Shown here piece after piece: positions 1 to 8,939 of a stretch of DNA of 64,000 nucleotides. Each line of letters starts with the position of its first letter. Position 1 is the stretch's first letter. Source of the DNA: Candidatus Goldiibacteriota bacterium HGW-Goldbacteria-1. Its GTDB lineage: Bacteria; Oederibacteriota; PGYV01. The position numbers and the translations under genes are program-made. The stretch lies in assembly GCA_002839855.1 (NCBI GenBank), contig PGYV01000004.1:389988-453987 (forward strand). Direction: 5' to 3'. Below the pieces are notes generated by a model. The model was not told where the DNA came from. It made no database searches and was given only the letters and a program-made list of their open reading frames with translations.

Positions 1-742
1 CCGCCGCGCTGCCGGCTTTCTGATGAAAAGAAATACCCGTGCCCAGTGCAACGCGCCCGCTTGTGGAAATAGAACAGGTAAAATCAAGGCTTGTTTTATA
101 CCCTATGAAATTACTTGCGCCCAGGATAAGCGATAAGTCCATATTATCAAAATTACCCACATTACTTACCTGCAGCCCCGCGTTCAAATCTAACGTCTGC
201 GAGACAAACCAGTGCCCCCTTGTATAAAGCCCCAGCCCCACTGAATTTTCCAGTATATTTAAGCTGACTGACGCGTCCATTACATTATTAAAAAAGTACG
301 TGCCGGCGTAAAGGTTAATAGATGCTGTGCCGGCGCTGCCCATAAGATTGCCCGATAAAAAGAAGTCGTAGCCATTTTCGCTTTTTGCGCCCGCGCCCCA
401 TTCTTCTGTTTTTTGAATTTTGCCGTTTTCATTTACTGACCACAGTTCTGATACCAAATCCCCGCCGGATACCGATACCATGCAGGCGTTCCCTTTATTA
501 TTATTGCCCCATTCTTCAACCGCCGCTTTTATTATTATCTTACGCGTGCTGTCACTTTCAAGGTTGAATTTTTCAGACACATCCAGAAGAAGAATTGCGC
601 CGGTTTTTACGGATGCGGAATTAAACATGCCGCCTGAATAAATATCAGACCGCTTAAAATCATCCAGCGGGGCGGCAAACGCGGGTATTGATAAAATAAT
701 AAAAATCGCGGAAAGAATTAAATTTTTATTTAAGGCGGCCAT
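1..742 (-). CDS. Exported, probably outer-membrane beta-barrel protein (partial, C-terminus beyond left edge)
   Basis: The reading frame opens at an ATG at 742 and stays open to the window edge (247 codons, no stop seen). Residues 1-23 form a signal peptide: a Lys/Asn-containing start, a hydrophobic run rich in Ile/Leu, and a likely cleavage after AFA. From about residue 110 the protein alternates short polar and hydrophobic stretches rich in Gly, Ser, Asn and aromatic residues, as in outer-membrane strands. The start codon shares one base with the stop of the upstream gene (TAATG), so translation is coupled. It is the last visible gene of a four-gene run of exported proteins. I do not recognise the family. 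Confidence 0.8.
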   Translation of the reverse strand, partial: MAALNKNLILSAIFIILSIPAFAAPLDDFKRSDIYSGGMFNSASVKTGAILLLDVSEKFNLESDSTRKIIIKAAVEEWGNNNKGNACMVSVSGGDLVSELWSVNENGKIQKTEEWGAGAKSENGYDFFLSGNLMGSAGTASINLYAGTYFFNNVMDASVSLNILENSVGLGLYTRGHWFVSQTLDLNAGLQVSNVGNFDNMDLSLILGASNFIGYKTSLDFTCSISTSGRVALGTGISFHQKAGSAA

Positions 743-2037
743 TAAAAGTACCTCGTAGTGCCGACATAAACCGATACTGATGGGTCATCGCTTACAAGGG
801 TTTTATTAAGTGATAATATGATGTCCGCGCTGCTTGATTTTTTATCAAGATACCATGAAAAACCGCCGTTTAACGCAATGGAGATTGAAAGGCCGTCTCC
901 CGATACCCCAAAGATTACCGCCGTGCCGGGATTTAAACTGTAATTTTCATCAATAAAATATCTGTAAGTGGCGCCCACGCTTAAATTTAAGCCCGATAAT
1001 GTGTCAAAACCCGCGCCAAGAGAAACTTCCATTTCTTTTAATACCATTATTCCAAGCCTGCCGGAAAGCGCCAGTGAAAAATCCCCTCCGCCGCCAAAAC
1101 CCATATTGGCGCCGCCAAAACTTATGACGTATGTGTCTTTAACACCCGGTGTTTCAAGTTCCGGATTTTTATTGCGCATCCACGCTTCTTTGTCGCTCTG
1201 TTTTATCTGCCCAAGTTCTTTTACCCTTTGGCTTACTTTATCACCATCAGCCTTGCCAAGCCCGGTTATAGTCTGCGCGGCTTCTGCGGCTGCGCGCGCG
1301 GAATCAAAAGCGCCCGCGCCTTCCAGCGCAAGGGAGCACCCCATGTATGCTATCACCCAGCCGGGATATTTTTCCGCCATTTTTCTGAAAGCATAAGCCG
1401 CGGAAAAGTATTTTTCTTCGGAATAATACATAAGCGCTGTTTTTAAACTTTCACGGGCTTCTGCAGTATCAGGCTCCGCGGATTTCACATAGCGCGGCAG
1501 CGGTTTATCCGCGCCAAGTTTTCCGGCGCAGTATAATTTTTCAGGGTTTGTTGTGTTAAGGGCGTCTTTTGCAAAATAAGCGTGATATCCGCCGCCGTTT
1601 TGCGCCGCTTTCCACATGTCCCTTCCCATATCGCGGTACCCTGCAAGGTGGTAAACCCAGCCCGCGTAATAATATGCCGCGGCGCCGTATGGTTCTTCCT
1701 GCCTGTCCGTATCAAGAAAATTTACCGCGGGTTCATACATTCCGCCCGCGCCAAGCGCCATTGCGTATTCCGGCCTTATTTTTGACCATTCGCCGGAATC
1801 TTTAAGCGCCTTGTAATAATTGATGGAATTTATGATGTCGCCCTGAATTAAAAAATCCCTTGCCCCTGCAATACGGTCCGCTGAAGACCACGGCATTGAA
1901 GCGGGCGCTGTTTTATATTTTATGTTCCAGCCGCCGCAGTCACCGGGATTAAATTCGGGAAGCGGTTTGGCATATAAGGCGCCTGTAAAAAATAAACACA
2001 CCAAAGCCGCTGATATAAGAAAATAAGTTTTTTTCAT
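742..2037 (-). CDS. Exported TPR-type protein with C-terminal outer-membrane-like domain
   Basis: 431 residues. Residues 1-23 are a signal peptide ending in LYA. Residues about 50-290 are helical with Tyr/Ala/Gly patterns of tetratricopeptide-like repeats (for example the ALMYYSEEKYFSAAYAFRKM segment). From about residue 305 the sequence becomes Gly-rich and strand-like and ends in TTRYF, a terminal aromatic typical of outer-membrane barrels. It overlaps the upstream gene by 4 bases (ATGA) and the downstream gene by 1. Role inferred: an outer-membrane protein with a periplasmic TPR scaffold, acting with its operon neighbours. Function unknown. Confidence 0.85.
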   Translation of the reverse strand: MKKTYFLISAALVCLFFTGALYAKPLPEFNPGDCGGWNIKYKTAPASMPWSSADRIAGARDFLIQGDIINSINYYKALKDSGEWSKIRPEYAMALGAGGMYEPAVNFLDTDRQEEPYGAAAYYYAGWVYHLAGYRDMGRDMWKAAQNGGGYHAYFAKDALNTTNPEKLYCAGKLGADKPLPRYVKSAEPDTAEARESLKTALMYYSEEKYFSAAYAFRKMAEKYPGWVIAYMGCSLALEGAGAFDSARAAAEAAQTITGLGKADGDKVSQRVKELGQIKQSDKEAWMRNKNPELETPGVKDTYVISFGGANMGFGGGGDFSLALSGRLGIMVLKEMEVSLGAGFDTLSGLNLSVGATYRYFIDENYSLNPGTAVIFGVSGDGLSISIALNGGFSWYLDKKSSSADIILSLNKTLVSDDPSVSVYVGTTRYF

Positions 2038-2939
2038 TTACGCGCGTATCCTTTGAAGTCCGAAATATTGTCAACCTGAAGCACAGCGGTTTCTGACGGG
2101 ATGTACACATATAGTTTTCCGCCGGATACGCTGATAGACGGATTGGACACGGCTAAAAATTCCATTGAATTGTTTTTACCCGCATAACCCACGCCTTTTG
2201 CGGTGCAGTAAAAAAGCCCGGCATTGGCATCATACGCAAGCCCTGTTATTGCTTCTTTTGAATGTTTAAAAATACCTTCTGTTTTATCAGCCCCTAAAAC
2301 TGACGCCGCTACAAGTTTATCCATGGCAATAAATGTGGTTTTGCCGTCTCCCGCTGCCGCGGATATTTTATTGCCCGCGGAGAAGAGTTTTTTATAAACC
2401 ATTTTCATTTTATCATCAGACGCGCCCTCACCGGACGCGGTAAACACTTCATACCGCCCGTTTGCAGGGTTCTTTCCTATTATATATATGACGCTGCCCG
2501 TTCCCGCAGAAAGCCTGCATTCATTTACCGGAAGTTTTGCAATGGGCTGAAAAGGGTGAATGCCGTTATCAGTGGTGCTTCCTTTAACCGGCGGGATGTA
2601 ACCAATATAACCCTTTGCGGCAAAATACAGCGCGCCTTTTGCCGTTAAAACAAAATCATCATACTGCCGGTCAATGCCAAACATGTAATTTTTATTGGGG
2701 TTAAGCACGTATTTACCGCCGCGGCCAAGCCAGATATTGCCGCTGCCGTCCATTTTAAAAACTAAACCTGCGCCTGTATTTTTACTTTCTGCCGGCGGTA
2801 TAATCCAGTTGAATTTTACTTTGCTTGCCGGCGGCAGAAGCACGGCCGCGTTTTTTAAAAGGTTTGGTTTATTTTCCGCGCCGTACGAACAGACAGATAA
2901 CGCAAACAATACAAGCGCGGCTGTTAAAATACGTTTCAT
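2034..2939 (-). CDS. Exported protein of unknown function, beta-rich
   Basis: 301 residues with a clear signal peptide (residues 1-20, MKRILTAALVLFALSVCSYG). The rest is rich in Gly, Lys and short hydrophobic strands with repeated patterns such as GSGNIWLGRGGKYVL and FYCTAKGVGYAGK, suggestive of a beta-propeller-like fold, though I cannot assign a family. It lies 21 bases after the preceding gene and overlaps the next by 4 bases, so it belongs to the exported-protein operon at the left edge. Confidence 0.8.
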   Translation of the reverse strand: MKRILTAALVLFALSVCSYGAENKPNLLKNAAVLLPPASKVKFNWIIPPAESKNTGAGLVFKMDGSGNIWLGRGGKYVLNPNKNYMFGIDRQYDDFVLTAKGALYFAAKGYIGYIPPVKGSTTDNGIHPFQPIAKLPVNECRLSAGTGSVIYIIGKNPANGRYEVFTASGEGASDDKMKMVYKKLFSAGNKISAAAGDGKTTFIAMDKLVAASVLGADKTEGIFKHSKEAITGLAYDANAGLFYCTAKGVGYAGKNNSMEFLAVSNPSISVSGGKLYVYIPSETAVLQVDNISDFKGYARK

Positions 2940-2960
2940 TTTGTCCTCTTTTGTTTTTTA

Positions 2961-4241
2961 TTACTGCCCGTCGTTATGAAATAATTCATTTATATCGCTC
3001 TGCGTATAATTCGGGTTTGTCGCTATGTCGCCGGCTTTTTTAAGGCCCTGCATTACATTTTCCGTAAGGTTGGTTGTATAATTTTTAATTATATTTATGC
3101 TCTTGTCCGCTATCGCTCCCTGCACGCCTTTCATCTTGCCTGACAGATATCCCACAAGCTGGCCGTTCATCTCTGTACCCAGCGCTTCATTGCCCTGTTT
3201 TGCCGCGTTATCAAGGTTTTTAATATTGCCGTATATGCCGTAAACTTCCACAGCGGCACCCATACCTTCTTTTATATTCTCATTTCCGCCGGATATGGCA
3301 TCCATAAAAGCATCTGTGCCCGCGTCCGTTACTTTTCCTTCCACTTTGGAATACATATCATCAGCCAGGAATTTAAGTACGCCCGCGTCATTACCGGATT
3401 TTCCTTGTGCTTTTTCCGCCTGTGCCATAGCGGAATTGTAATCATCCCCGCTTAATGTGTTGCACCTTTTTTCGTCAATCACCGACGGCACGCGCCCTGC
3501 AAGGCGTTCAGCAAAAGGCCTCTGCGGGTCATACGATTTAAGCAGCGCGGGGTCAACTGTGTCCTGCCCGTCATCCAGGCAGACCACATTTGGGTCATTG
3601 CATGGATTTACGCGCGGGATTGCAGGCGCGGGTTTTACAGGCACAGGTGTTGGTCTTTCAGATTTGCCTTTAGTATTATTTTCATCAGGTTTGTGAAACT
3701 TATTATACGCCGTAAGCATCTTTCCCAGCCAGTAATCCCTGGAAGTCATCTTATCGCCGTATGACATAATATAATTTTCCGGATTATCAAAACCATAATT
3801 AAGGGAGACCCTTTTTAAAACTTCCCATTTCTTCTCATTTGACAATAACCAGTTTTTTGTTTCATCCTGTGAATTGGGGGTAAAAAACCCGGTGCCGTAT
3901 GTGTCGCTTGCGGCATTAATACTTCCGCCGGCGCCGCTGCGGCTGCAGTCGGGCATGTTTCCCGCGCACGTGCATCCCGGAAAATACGCATTTACCATTC
4001 CCGGGCAGCAGTGCATATAGTCGTTCACGTTTACGGATGTTGAATATGAAGTGGCTGTGGCAATTACAACGCCGCAGAATCTGCATTTTAGGGTACAGGA
4101 CGCGAAAGTGGTGGTACTGGTGCATGACATGTTTATCCATTCTACCGTGGTGGAATAACTGTAGCTGAAAACCCCGGCGGGGATAAAAGCGCAGAATATT
4201 ATCAGGAATAGTTTTTTGATGATTTCCATTTTAAGTTTCAT
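2961..4241 (-). CDS. Exported Cys-rich protein of unknown function, first gene of the exported operon
   Basis: 426 residues. A signal peptide spans about residues 5-26; an ATG at codon 5 (4229) is an alternative start. Residues 35-110 hold a dense set of Cys (CTLKCRFCG, HCCPG, PGCTCAGNMPDC), which suggests a disulfide- or metal-stabilised module. A Pro/Lys-rich linker (about 200-215) follows, then CNDPNVVCLDDGQD, then a long helical, Gly/Ala/Asp-rich C-terminal half. No known family recognised. Three further exported genes follow closely downstream. Confidence 0.78.
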   Translation of the reverse strand: MKLKMEIIKKLFLIIFCAFIPAGVFSYSYSTTVEWINMSCTSTTTFASCTLKCRFCGVVIATATSYSTSVNVNDYMHCCPGMVNAYFPGCTCAGNMPDCSRSGAGGSINAASDTYGTGFFTPNSQDETKNWLLSNEKKWEVLKRVSLNYGFDNPENYIMSYGDKMTSRDYWLGKMLTAYNKFHKPDENNTKGKSERPTPVPVKPAPAIPRVNPCNDPNVVCLDDGQDTVDPALLKSYDPQRPFAERLAGRVPSVIDEKRCNTLSGDDYNSAMAQAEKAQGKSGNDAGVLKFLADDMYSKVEGKVTDAGTDAFMDAISGGNENIKEGMGAAVEVYGIYGNIKNLDNAAKQGNEALGTEMNGQLVGYLSGKMKGVQGAIADKSINIIKNYTTNLTENVMQGLKKAGDIATNPNYTQSDINELFHNDGQ

Positions 4242-4527
4242 GAATTCGCTCTAACCGCCCTGTGTCAGCCTGAAATCCCGATACATAATCAATTTCAAAT
4301 TACCACTTGGCATTACAAAAGTCAATTGAATTGTATTATTGTTGATTATTTTGCAGTATTTTATATTTGGATGCTTGGACGCTTAGATGTTTGGAGGCTT
4401 GGCATACAAAAATAAGGGACGATAAAGCAGATGCTTGGATGTTTGGAGGCTTGGAGATTTGGTAGCCGCACCTTTTAAGGTGCGTTGTTTAGATTTTGTT
4501 TTTGCTTAATACGCTGTCTGCCTTTTT
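4242..4527. repeat. Intergenic low-complexity repeats
   Basis: No gene seen. The stretch 4367-4462 is built of variants of GGATGCTTGGA and GGAGGCTTGG, words that recur in both orientations at 7226-7265, 7530-7620 and 9338-9368. At 4462-4485 a palindrome of the GGTAGCCGCACC/GGTGCG type appears, a member of the dispersed palindromes noted elsewhere in this window. Confidence 0.6.
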
Positions 4528-5862
4528 CTACCCCAGGCCCCTGCCCTTTAAGTCCTTTAACGCGCGCAGGGCTTTTTCATAATCCGGTTTAAGCTTTAAG
4601 GCTTTTTCCAGATGTTCCTTAGCTTTTTTGTAATGGCCTAAAAAAAAGTGGCTTACAGCCATATTGTGATGCACCACGTGGTTTATGTCCGACAATTCGC
4701 AGTATTCTTTATACAGTTTAAGCGCGGCAGCGTGTTTGCCGTTCTGCCCAAGTTCAAGGGCCTGATTATAAAGCTTTTCGGCCTCTTTTTCTTTTTCAGC
4801 GCATATTTCTTTAACCTGAAAACTGTAGCCAACCCTTAGTTCCGGGTTTCCCATTTGTTTTCTTTCATCTATAACCGCCTGTTCCGGAGATTTGCCGTCA
4901 AGCGCCATGTTAGGCAGCTTCATCCATTCCTGAACTTTTTTATCCGCTTCATCCTGATTGGTAATCTTTCTTTTCTGTAATTGTTCATGCATATACGACA
5001 TTGCAAGTTCTATCACAGCTGTCTCTATGGGCCCTTTTTGCGTTGAAAAAGGAAGCAGGCTGTTCCAAAATTTATAAACAGCGTCCAGAAACGGCTCTGC
5101 CATTTTATTATTTTTATTCATTACTATACGCGCGTATGGATCTATAATTTCATTAGGCATTTCCGTTCCTTTAGCGCCTTCTTCAAGTTCTTTAATAAGT
5201 TTTAATGTTTCATCCGCGCTGAATCCCGCCCTGCCTGCTTCATGCAGAACCCGGTCTTTTTCCGACATTTCAACTTTATCTTTTTTTCCAAACAGCCCTG
5301 CCACGTCAACAGGCGTTAATCCTGCTTTTATACCCTCAAAACGCCCCCGGTTGATTCTGATTATTGTAGCGGCTTCAGACGGCATTTTAATCGCGCTTGT
5401 TGCCATTATCTTTATATCTTCAAAAGTCAAAATACGGCCTATTATTACATCCCCTTTTTGTATGAATTTTGTCAGCGTGCCATCTGTTACATGATGTTGA
5501 GCCGACCCAAAAAGTTCGCGCAGTATTGCCTCTTTGCCGGTTTTTAAAGCCACAACTTCAAAAATACCATACCAGTTATTTTTAAACTGAGCACATATGT
5601 CCTTATTGTCAGGGTGGGTTCCGGAATTTTCCATAAAATCATCAAGTACCCCCTGATTTGTGTCCGGTATTTTATAATCAAATATAAACCAGTCAAGGGC
5701 CATAATTCTCCGCTGATGCGGCTCTGCAGGCATTAAATCAAACAACGATTCCTGTTCTTTCAATTTAGCGAATAAAACCGGCTTTGACACTATAAATTCA
5801 AGAATATCAACGTAAAACTCTTCCATAAAATCCCTGTAATCGTACATTTTGTCGCTGTCCAA
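4528..5862 (-). CDS. TPR-containing cytoplasmic protein of unknown function
   Basis: 444 residues, no signal peptide or membrane segment. The first ~150 residues (FMEEFYVDILEFIV, HQRRIMALDWFIFDYKIP) form an unassigned domain rich in aromatic and acidic residues. The C-terminal ~80 residues are recognisable tetratricopeptide repeats (AEKLYNQALELGQNGKHAAA; HVVHHNMAVSHFFLGHYKKA; KAKEHLEKALKLKPDYEKAL). TPRs mediate protein contacts, so an adaptor role is plausible. It stands alone, with intergenic repeats on both sides. Confidence 0.75.
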   Translation of the reverse strand: MDSDKMYDYRDFMEEFYVDILEFIVSKPVLFAKLKEQESLFDLMPAEPHQRRIMALDWFIFDYKIPDTNQGVLDDFMENSGTHPDNKDICAQFKNNWYGIFEVVALKTGKEAILRELFGSAQHHVTDGTLTKFIQKGDVIIGRILTFEDIKIMATSAIKMPSEAATIIRINRGRFEGIKAGLTPVDVAGLFGKKDKVEMSEKDRVLHEAGRAGFSADETLKLIKELEEGAKGTEMPNEIIDPYARIVMNKNNKMAEPFLDAVYKFWNSLLPFSTQKGPIETAVIELAMSYMHEQLQKRKITNQDEADKKVQEWMKLPNMALDGKSPEQAVIDERKQMGNPELRVGYSFQVKEICAEKEKEAEKLYNQALELGQNGKHAAALKLYKEYCELSDINHVVHHNMAVSHFFLGHYKKAKEHLEKALKLKPDYEKALRALKDLKGRGLG

Positions 5863-5942
5863 GATATCCTCCTTTTATATAACATTTAATATTAACCATT
5901 GGTTTTACGCAAGTTTTTTATATACCACATAAATATTAAAGC

Positions 5943-6015
5943 GAGGCGCAATATATTGCGCCTCTACATTAAGAACACAATACAACTGCCGCGCCCTAAA
6001 AGGACGCGCCTACCA
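5943..6015. repeat. Two dispersed palindromes between genes
   Basis: 5943-5964 is a perfect 22-base palindrome (GAGGCGCAATA followed by its reverse complement). A second copy with one symmetric base change lies at 14902-14923. 5988-6015 holds an imperfect GCGCCCTAAAAGGACGCG palindrome followed by CCTACCA. Both sit 3' of the Fic gene and could fold as RNA hairpins in the intergenic transcript. Confidence 0.7.
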
Positions 6016-6045
6016 AAACCAAATCAAAATATAAAAAATCCAACA

Positions 6046-7140
6046 CTACTGATTATTAAAATCTTTTTCTTCATTTCCCATGTTTATATACGCGGTTGCC
6101 CTGCCGCTGCCGGTTTTTTTAATAAGTTTAAGTTTTACAAGCCTTGCAAGTGACTGGCCTGCGGTTTCCCTGTTCATTTTAAGTCTGCTTACAATAATCT
6201 TATTTGTTATCGTTTCATATTTTTCAAAGAGTTCTAAAATCGCCCTGTGTTTTTCAGAGATTAAAAAAAGAGGATTTTCACCCTGCACAGTTTCTTTTAC
6301 TGTTTCAGCGTGCTTCACCAGCACATCAAGAATAAAATCAAGCCATGGTATTATATTTTCCGCTTTTTTACCCCTGTTCATCTGGCTTTTTCTTAAAGCA
6401 AGGTAATATGAAGCTTTATTATCTTCTATTATTTTTTCAAGCGATGCATAGCGCGCGTATGAATACCCGCTTTTTAAAAGCATAAGATTTAAAACAGCCC
6501 TGCTAAGCCTTCCGTTGCCGTCCTGAAACGGGTGTATGGAAAGAAATTCAAGGTTAAAATTGGCGGCTATAAGCAGCGGATGAAAAATTCCGTCAGCATA
6601 CGCTTTTACAGCCCAGTCAATAAGTTCCCTTGTTTCTTTCTGCGCAAGATAAGGTTCTGTGGGATTAAAAATAACCGACTCATTGCCTTTATTATCCCTT
6701 GCCACAACGGCATTTGAAAGAAACTTATACCTGCCCTTGTGCCTTTTGTCTTTTTCAGAGAACTTAAGCAGCGCATCATGAAAACCAAAGATTATATTTT
6801 CAGTTATTTGAATCTGATTATAATTATCAAATATAGTTTCCAGTAATTCCGCATAACCCGCGACTTCCTGCGAGTCTCTGTCTTTTAACCTTGATACCTT
6901 AAGTCCGTTAAGAAGTTTTTTAACCTGCTCATCGGACATCTTTGAACCTTCTATCCTTGTTGACGAACCTACCGAAGACACAATTGTGCTCTGTTTAAGG
7001 CTGCCAAGTATCTGCGGGCCAAGCCCGGGAGCAGCTTTAAACCACCCTTTAAATTCATCTATTTTTGCTATTTTCCCGTAAATACGCGCTGCGTCATTTC
7101 CGGAAATGGCATTTAACCGTCTGGTAAGATTTGATTCCAT
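6046..7140 (-). CDS. Fic-domain protein (predicted AMP transferase) with N-terminal inhibitory motif and C-terminal winged helix
   Basis: 364 residues. The Fic signature HPFQDGNGRLSR lies at residues 203-214, with catalytic His203 and all phosphate-contacting Gly/Asn/Arg present, so the enzyme should be able to transfer AMP from ATP to protein hydroxyls. At residues 60-65, STRIEG matches the class II inhibitory helix motif (S/T)xxxE(G/N), whose Glu blocks ATP, so activity is probably self-restrained. The last ~70 residues (EKYETITNKIIVSRLKMNRE) look like a winged helix-turn-helix. Three 10-base direct repeats directly upstream (7161-7190) suggest autoregulation. Confidence 0.9.
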   Translation of the reverse strand: MESNLTRRLNAISGNDAARIYGKIAKIDEFKGWFKAAPGLGPQILGSLKQSTIVSSVGSSTRIEGSKMSDEQVKKLLNGLKVSRLKDRDSQEVAGYAELLETIFDNYNQIQITENIIFGFHDALLKFSEKDKRHKGRYKFLSNAVVARDNKGNESVIFNPTEPYLAQKETRELIDWAVKAYADGIFHPLLIAANFNLEFLSIHPFQDGNGRLSRAVLNLMLLKSGYSYARYASLEKIIEDNKASYYLALRKSQMNRGKKAENIIPWLDFILDVLVKHAETVKETVQGENPLFLISEKHRAILELFEKYETITNKIIVSRLKMNRETAGQSLARLVKLKLIKKTGSGRATAYINMGNEEKDFNNQ

Positions 7141-7160
7141 ATTGCCTCCTTTTTAACTAT

Positions 7161-7190
7161 ACCCAATTATACCCAATTGTACCCAATTAA
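7161..7190 (-). promoter_or_regulatory. Three direct repeats upstream of the Fic gene
   Basis: ACCCAATT occurs exactly at 7161, 7171 and 7181, a strict 10-base period or one helical turn, ending 20 bases before the Fic start codon. On the coding strand this gives AATTGGGTAT repeats that include a TATAAT-like box. One regulator bound on one face of the helix would cover the promoter; the winged helix at the Fic C-terminus is a candidate binder. GGAGG at 7145-7149 is the ribosome binding site. Confidence 0.6.
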
Positions 7191-7662
7191 TCAACGGGAG
7201 AATTATACAAACCCGAGGGACGGTGAAACAGATGCTTGGATGCTTGGATGTTTGGAGGCTTGGCTTATAAACCAGAGGGACGGAGGGTCGGATGCACGGA
7301 GGGACAGAAGTAAAATCAGACATTCAGACCTGCAAATCAACTGCCGCGGGCTGCCATCTCCGCCATAGCATTTTTTTTGCTGCGACGGCCGGGAAAGACC
7401 CGCGTCTACCATGACAAAAAAATCTAAAACACGCGCCCTAAAGGGACGCGGCTACCACTACATAGACCAAAAACACATAGGATCAGAGTCTATTCCGTCT
7501 TCTTACGCTCGCATGCCCGCTTCAACCGGATCTTACCAATCCTCCAAGCATCTAACCTTCTAAGCATCCGTCCTTATAACCTTCCAAACATCCAAGCGTC
7601 TAAGCATCCAACCTTCCAAACGTGCTATAATAAATTTATTATTACAAACGAGAGGAAACCTT
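7191..7662. repeat. Intergenic repeat field
   Basis: About 470 bases with no credible gene; short open frames here are low-complexity artefacts. It contains GGATGCTTGGATG/GGAGGCTTGG words (7226-7265), GGGACGGAGGG words (7265-7305), a CCGCGGGCT...AGACCCGCGTCTACCA palindrome interrupted by ~50 bases (7338-7412), a CGCGCCCTAAAGGGACGCG palindrome with a CTACCA tail (7431-7456), and inverted CCAAGCATCTAACCTTC words (7530-7620). An extended -10 (TGCTATAAT, 7623-7631) precedes the next plus-strand gene. Confidence 0.65.
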
Positions 7663-8319
7663 ATGCCTTCGAAATGGCTTACAGATAATGGCTCTAAAAT
7701 CACACTTGTAGTATCCGGCAGAAATAATATTTTTCTTGTGGAATCACAGGGTACCACCCTTCTTGTGGATGCCGGTATGGGTTATATGTACGACAACCTG
7801 CTGCTGAAAATAAAAAAGACCGGCGCTGAGCCTTCTATAATCGTTTTAACCCACGCGCATTACGACCACGTGGAAAACACTTCAAGACTTAAAGCGCATT
7901 TTAATGCCAAAGTACTTATTCACCGCGCCGAAACAGAACACTTAAAAGCCGGGGTAAACCCGGAAGACAAACCGGTTAAAGGAAAATTTACGATAGAGGG
8001 TGAAAATTATCCTCCTGTAATACCCGATATTATTGTTGATGAGCTATATAACGCAGGGGGCGGAATTACCATTATACATACGCCCGGCCATACTCCCGGT
8101 TCAATAAGCATACTGGTTGATGATGAAATAGCCGCCGTCGGCGACGCGATGTTTAACGTGTATCCCGGGCAGGCAATGGTACCGTATGTCATGGACAGGC
8201 GCGTGCTGATAAAAAGCTGGAAAAAACTACTGGATACAAACTGCAGGCTTTTTTTGCCGTCTCACGGCAGGGCAATTACAAGACAGACAGTGGAAAAGGT
8301 TTATAAAAAGTATACTTAA
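7663..8319 (+). CDS. Metallo-beta-lactamase-fold hydrolase
   Basis: 218 residues. The metal-binding THAHYDH motif (HxHxDH) is near residues 64-70, followed by HTPGHTPGS near 144-152, a downstream Asp in GDAMFNVYPG and a final SHGR His. Together these give the full two-metal site of the glyoxalase II/MBL superfamily. The substrate cannot be read from the sequence; thioester or organophosphate hydrolases share this layout. A GAGAGGA ribosome binding site and an extended -10 box precede it, so it is probably monocistronic. Confidence 0.9.
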   Translation: MPSKWLTDNGSKITLVVSGRNNIFLVESQGTTLLVDAGMGYMYDNLLLKIKKTGAEPSIIVLTHAHYDHVENTSRLKAHFNAKVLIHRAETEHLKAGVNPEDKPVKGKFTIEGENYPPVIPDIIVDELYNAGGGITIIHTPGHTPGSISILVDDEIAAVGDAMFNVYPGQAMVPYVMDRRVLIKSWKKLLDTNCRLFLPSHGRAITRQTVEKVYKKYT

Positions 8320-8358
8320 ATCAGAATTGCTTCTTTGAAGTATAATATTTTATACTCC

Positions 8359-8376
8359 GGTATAATTAATTATACC
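8359..8376. terminator. Perfect palindrome between convergent genes
   Basis: GGTATAATT is followed directly by its reverse complement, and at about 8338-8356 lies a second hairpin AGTATAA-TATT-TTATACT. Both are AT-rich and sit between the stop of the MBL hydrolase (8319) and the stop of the convergent membrane-protein gene (8398). A role in ending transcription from both sides is likely but neither has a classical GC-rich stem. Confidence 0.4.
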
Positions 8377-8397
8377 CTGACATCTGCCGGTTAAAAT

Positions 8398-8925
8398 TTA
8401 TTCCCCCGCGAAAAGGCCCACAAGCGCCAGAAGAAAGAATATCCCGCCCAGTATTAAAACTGTTATCTGTCCGCCGGAAAGATTTGTTTTTAAAACAAGT
8501 TCCGGCTGTTCTTTTTTCCAGTAATCATTAAGCGTTTCCTGTACTATTGTCAAAGGCGCAATGGAAAAAAACGTTAATAACCAGTAAGGGTCAGGCAGCC
8601 TCCACAGCGCTGTCAGCACAATATACTGAACAAGCATCCATCCCGGTAAAAACAGTTTTTCAATGCCGGAATTTTCCGCGTGCCCCCTGATATCATCAAA
8701 CTGCCTGTAAGTAAGTATAAGCCCCCAAATAGGAACAAAAAGCCCTGCTGTCCTCCAGCCCGGTTTTATATCAAGATTATGATGGGCTTTTAACTGTTTC
8801 CAGTTTTTATAAAACCAGAAGATCTGATATATCCCGAACGTGGCAATTGACAGCGCTACCATGTGCCATAAAGGTATTGCATTGGAATACTGCAGCTTTT
8901 CCTGTTTTAATACCTGCTGTTCCAT
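8398..8925 (-). CDS. Small multi-pass membrane protein, DUF4234-like
   Basis: 175 residues with about four hydrophobic segments. The first, SIATFGIYQIFWFYKNWKQL, resembles the GIYxxxWxYK pattern of DUF4234 proteins. The tail (GGQITVLILGGIFFLLALVG) is a final membrane helix. Function unknown. It starts 14 bases after the stop of the HTH gene at 8940 and may be co-transcribed with it. Confidence 0.7.
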   Translation of the reverse strand: MEQQVLKQEKLQYSNAIPLWHMVALSIATFGIYQIFWFYKNWKQLKAHHNLDIKPGWRTAGLFVPIWGLILTYRQFDDIRGHAENSGIEKLFLPGWMLVQYIVLTALWRLPDPYWLLTFFSIAPLTIVQETLNDYWKKEQPELVLKTNLSGGQITVLILGGIFFLLALVGLFAGE

Positions 8926-8939
8926 TTTTAACCCCCGGA

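Noticed and set aside
7177-7412. Small overlapping open frames on both strands
   Set aside because: They consist of the intergenic repeat words translated; no initiation signals or known motifs.
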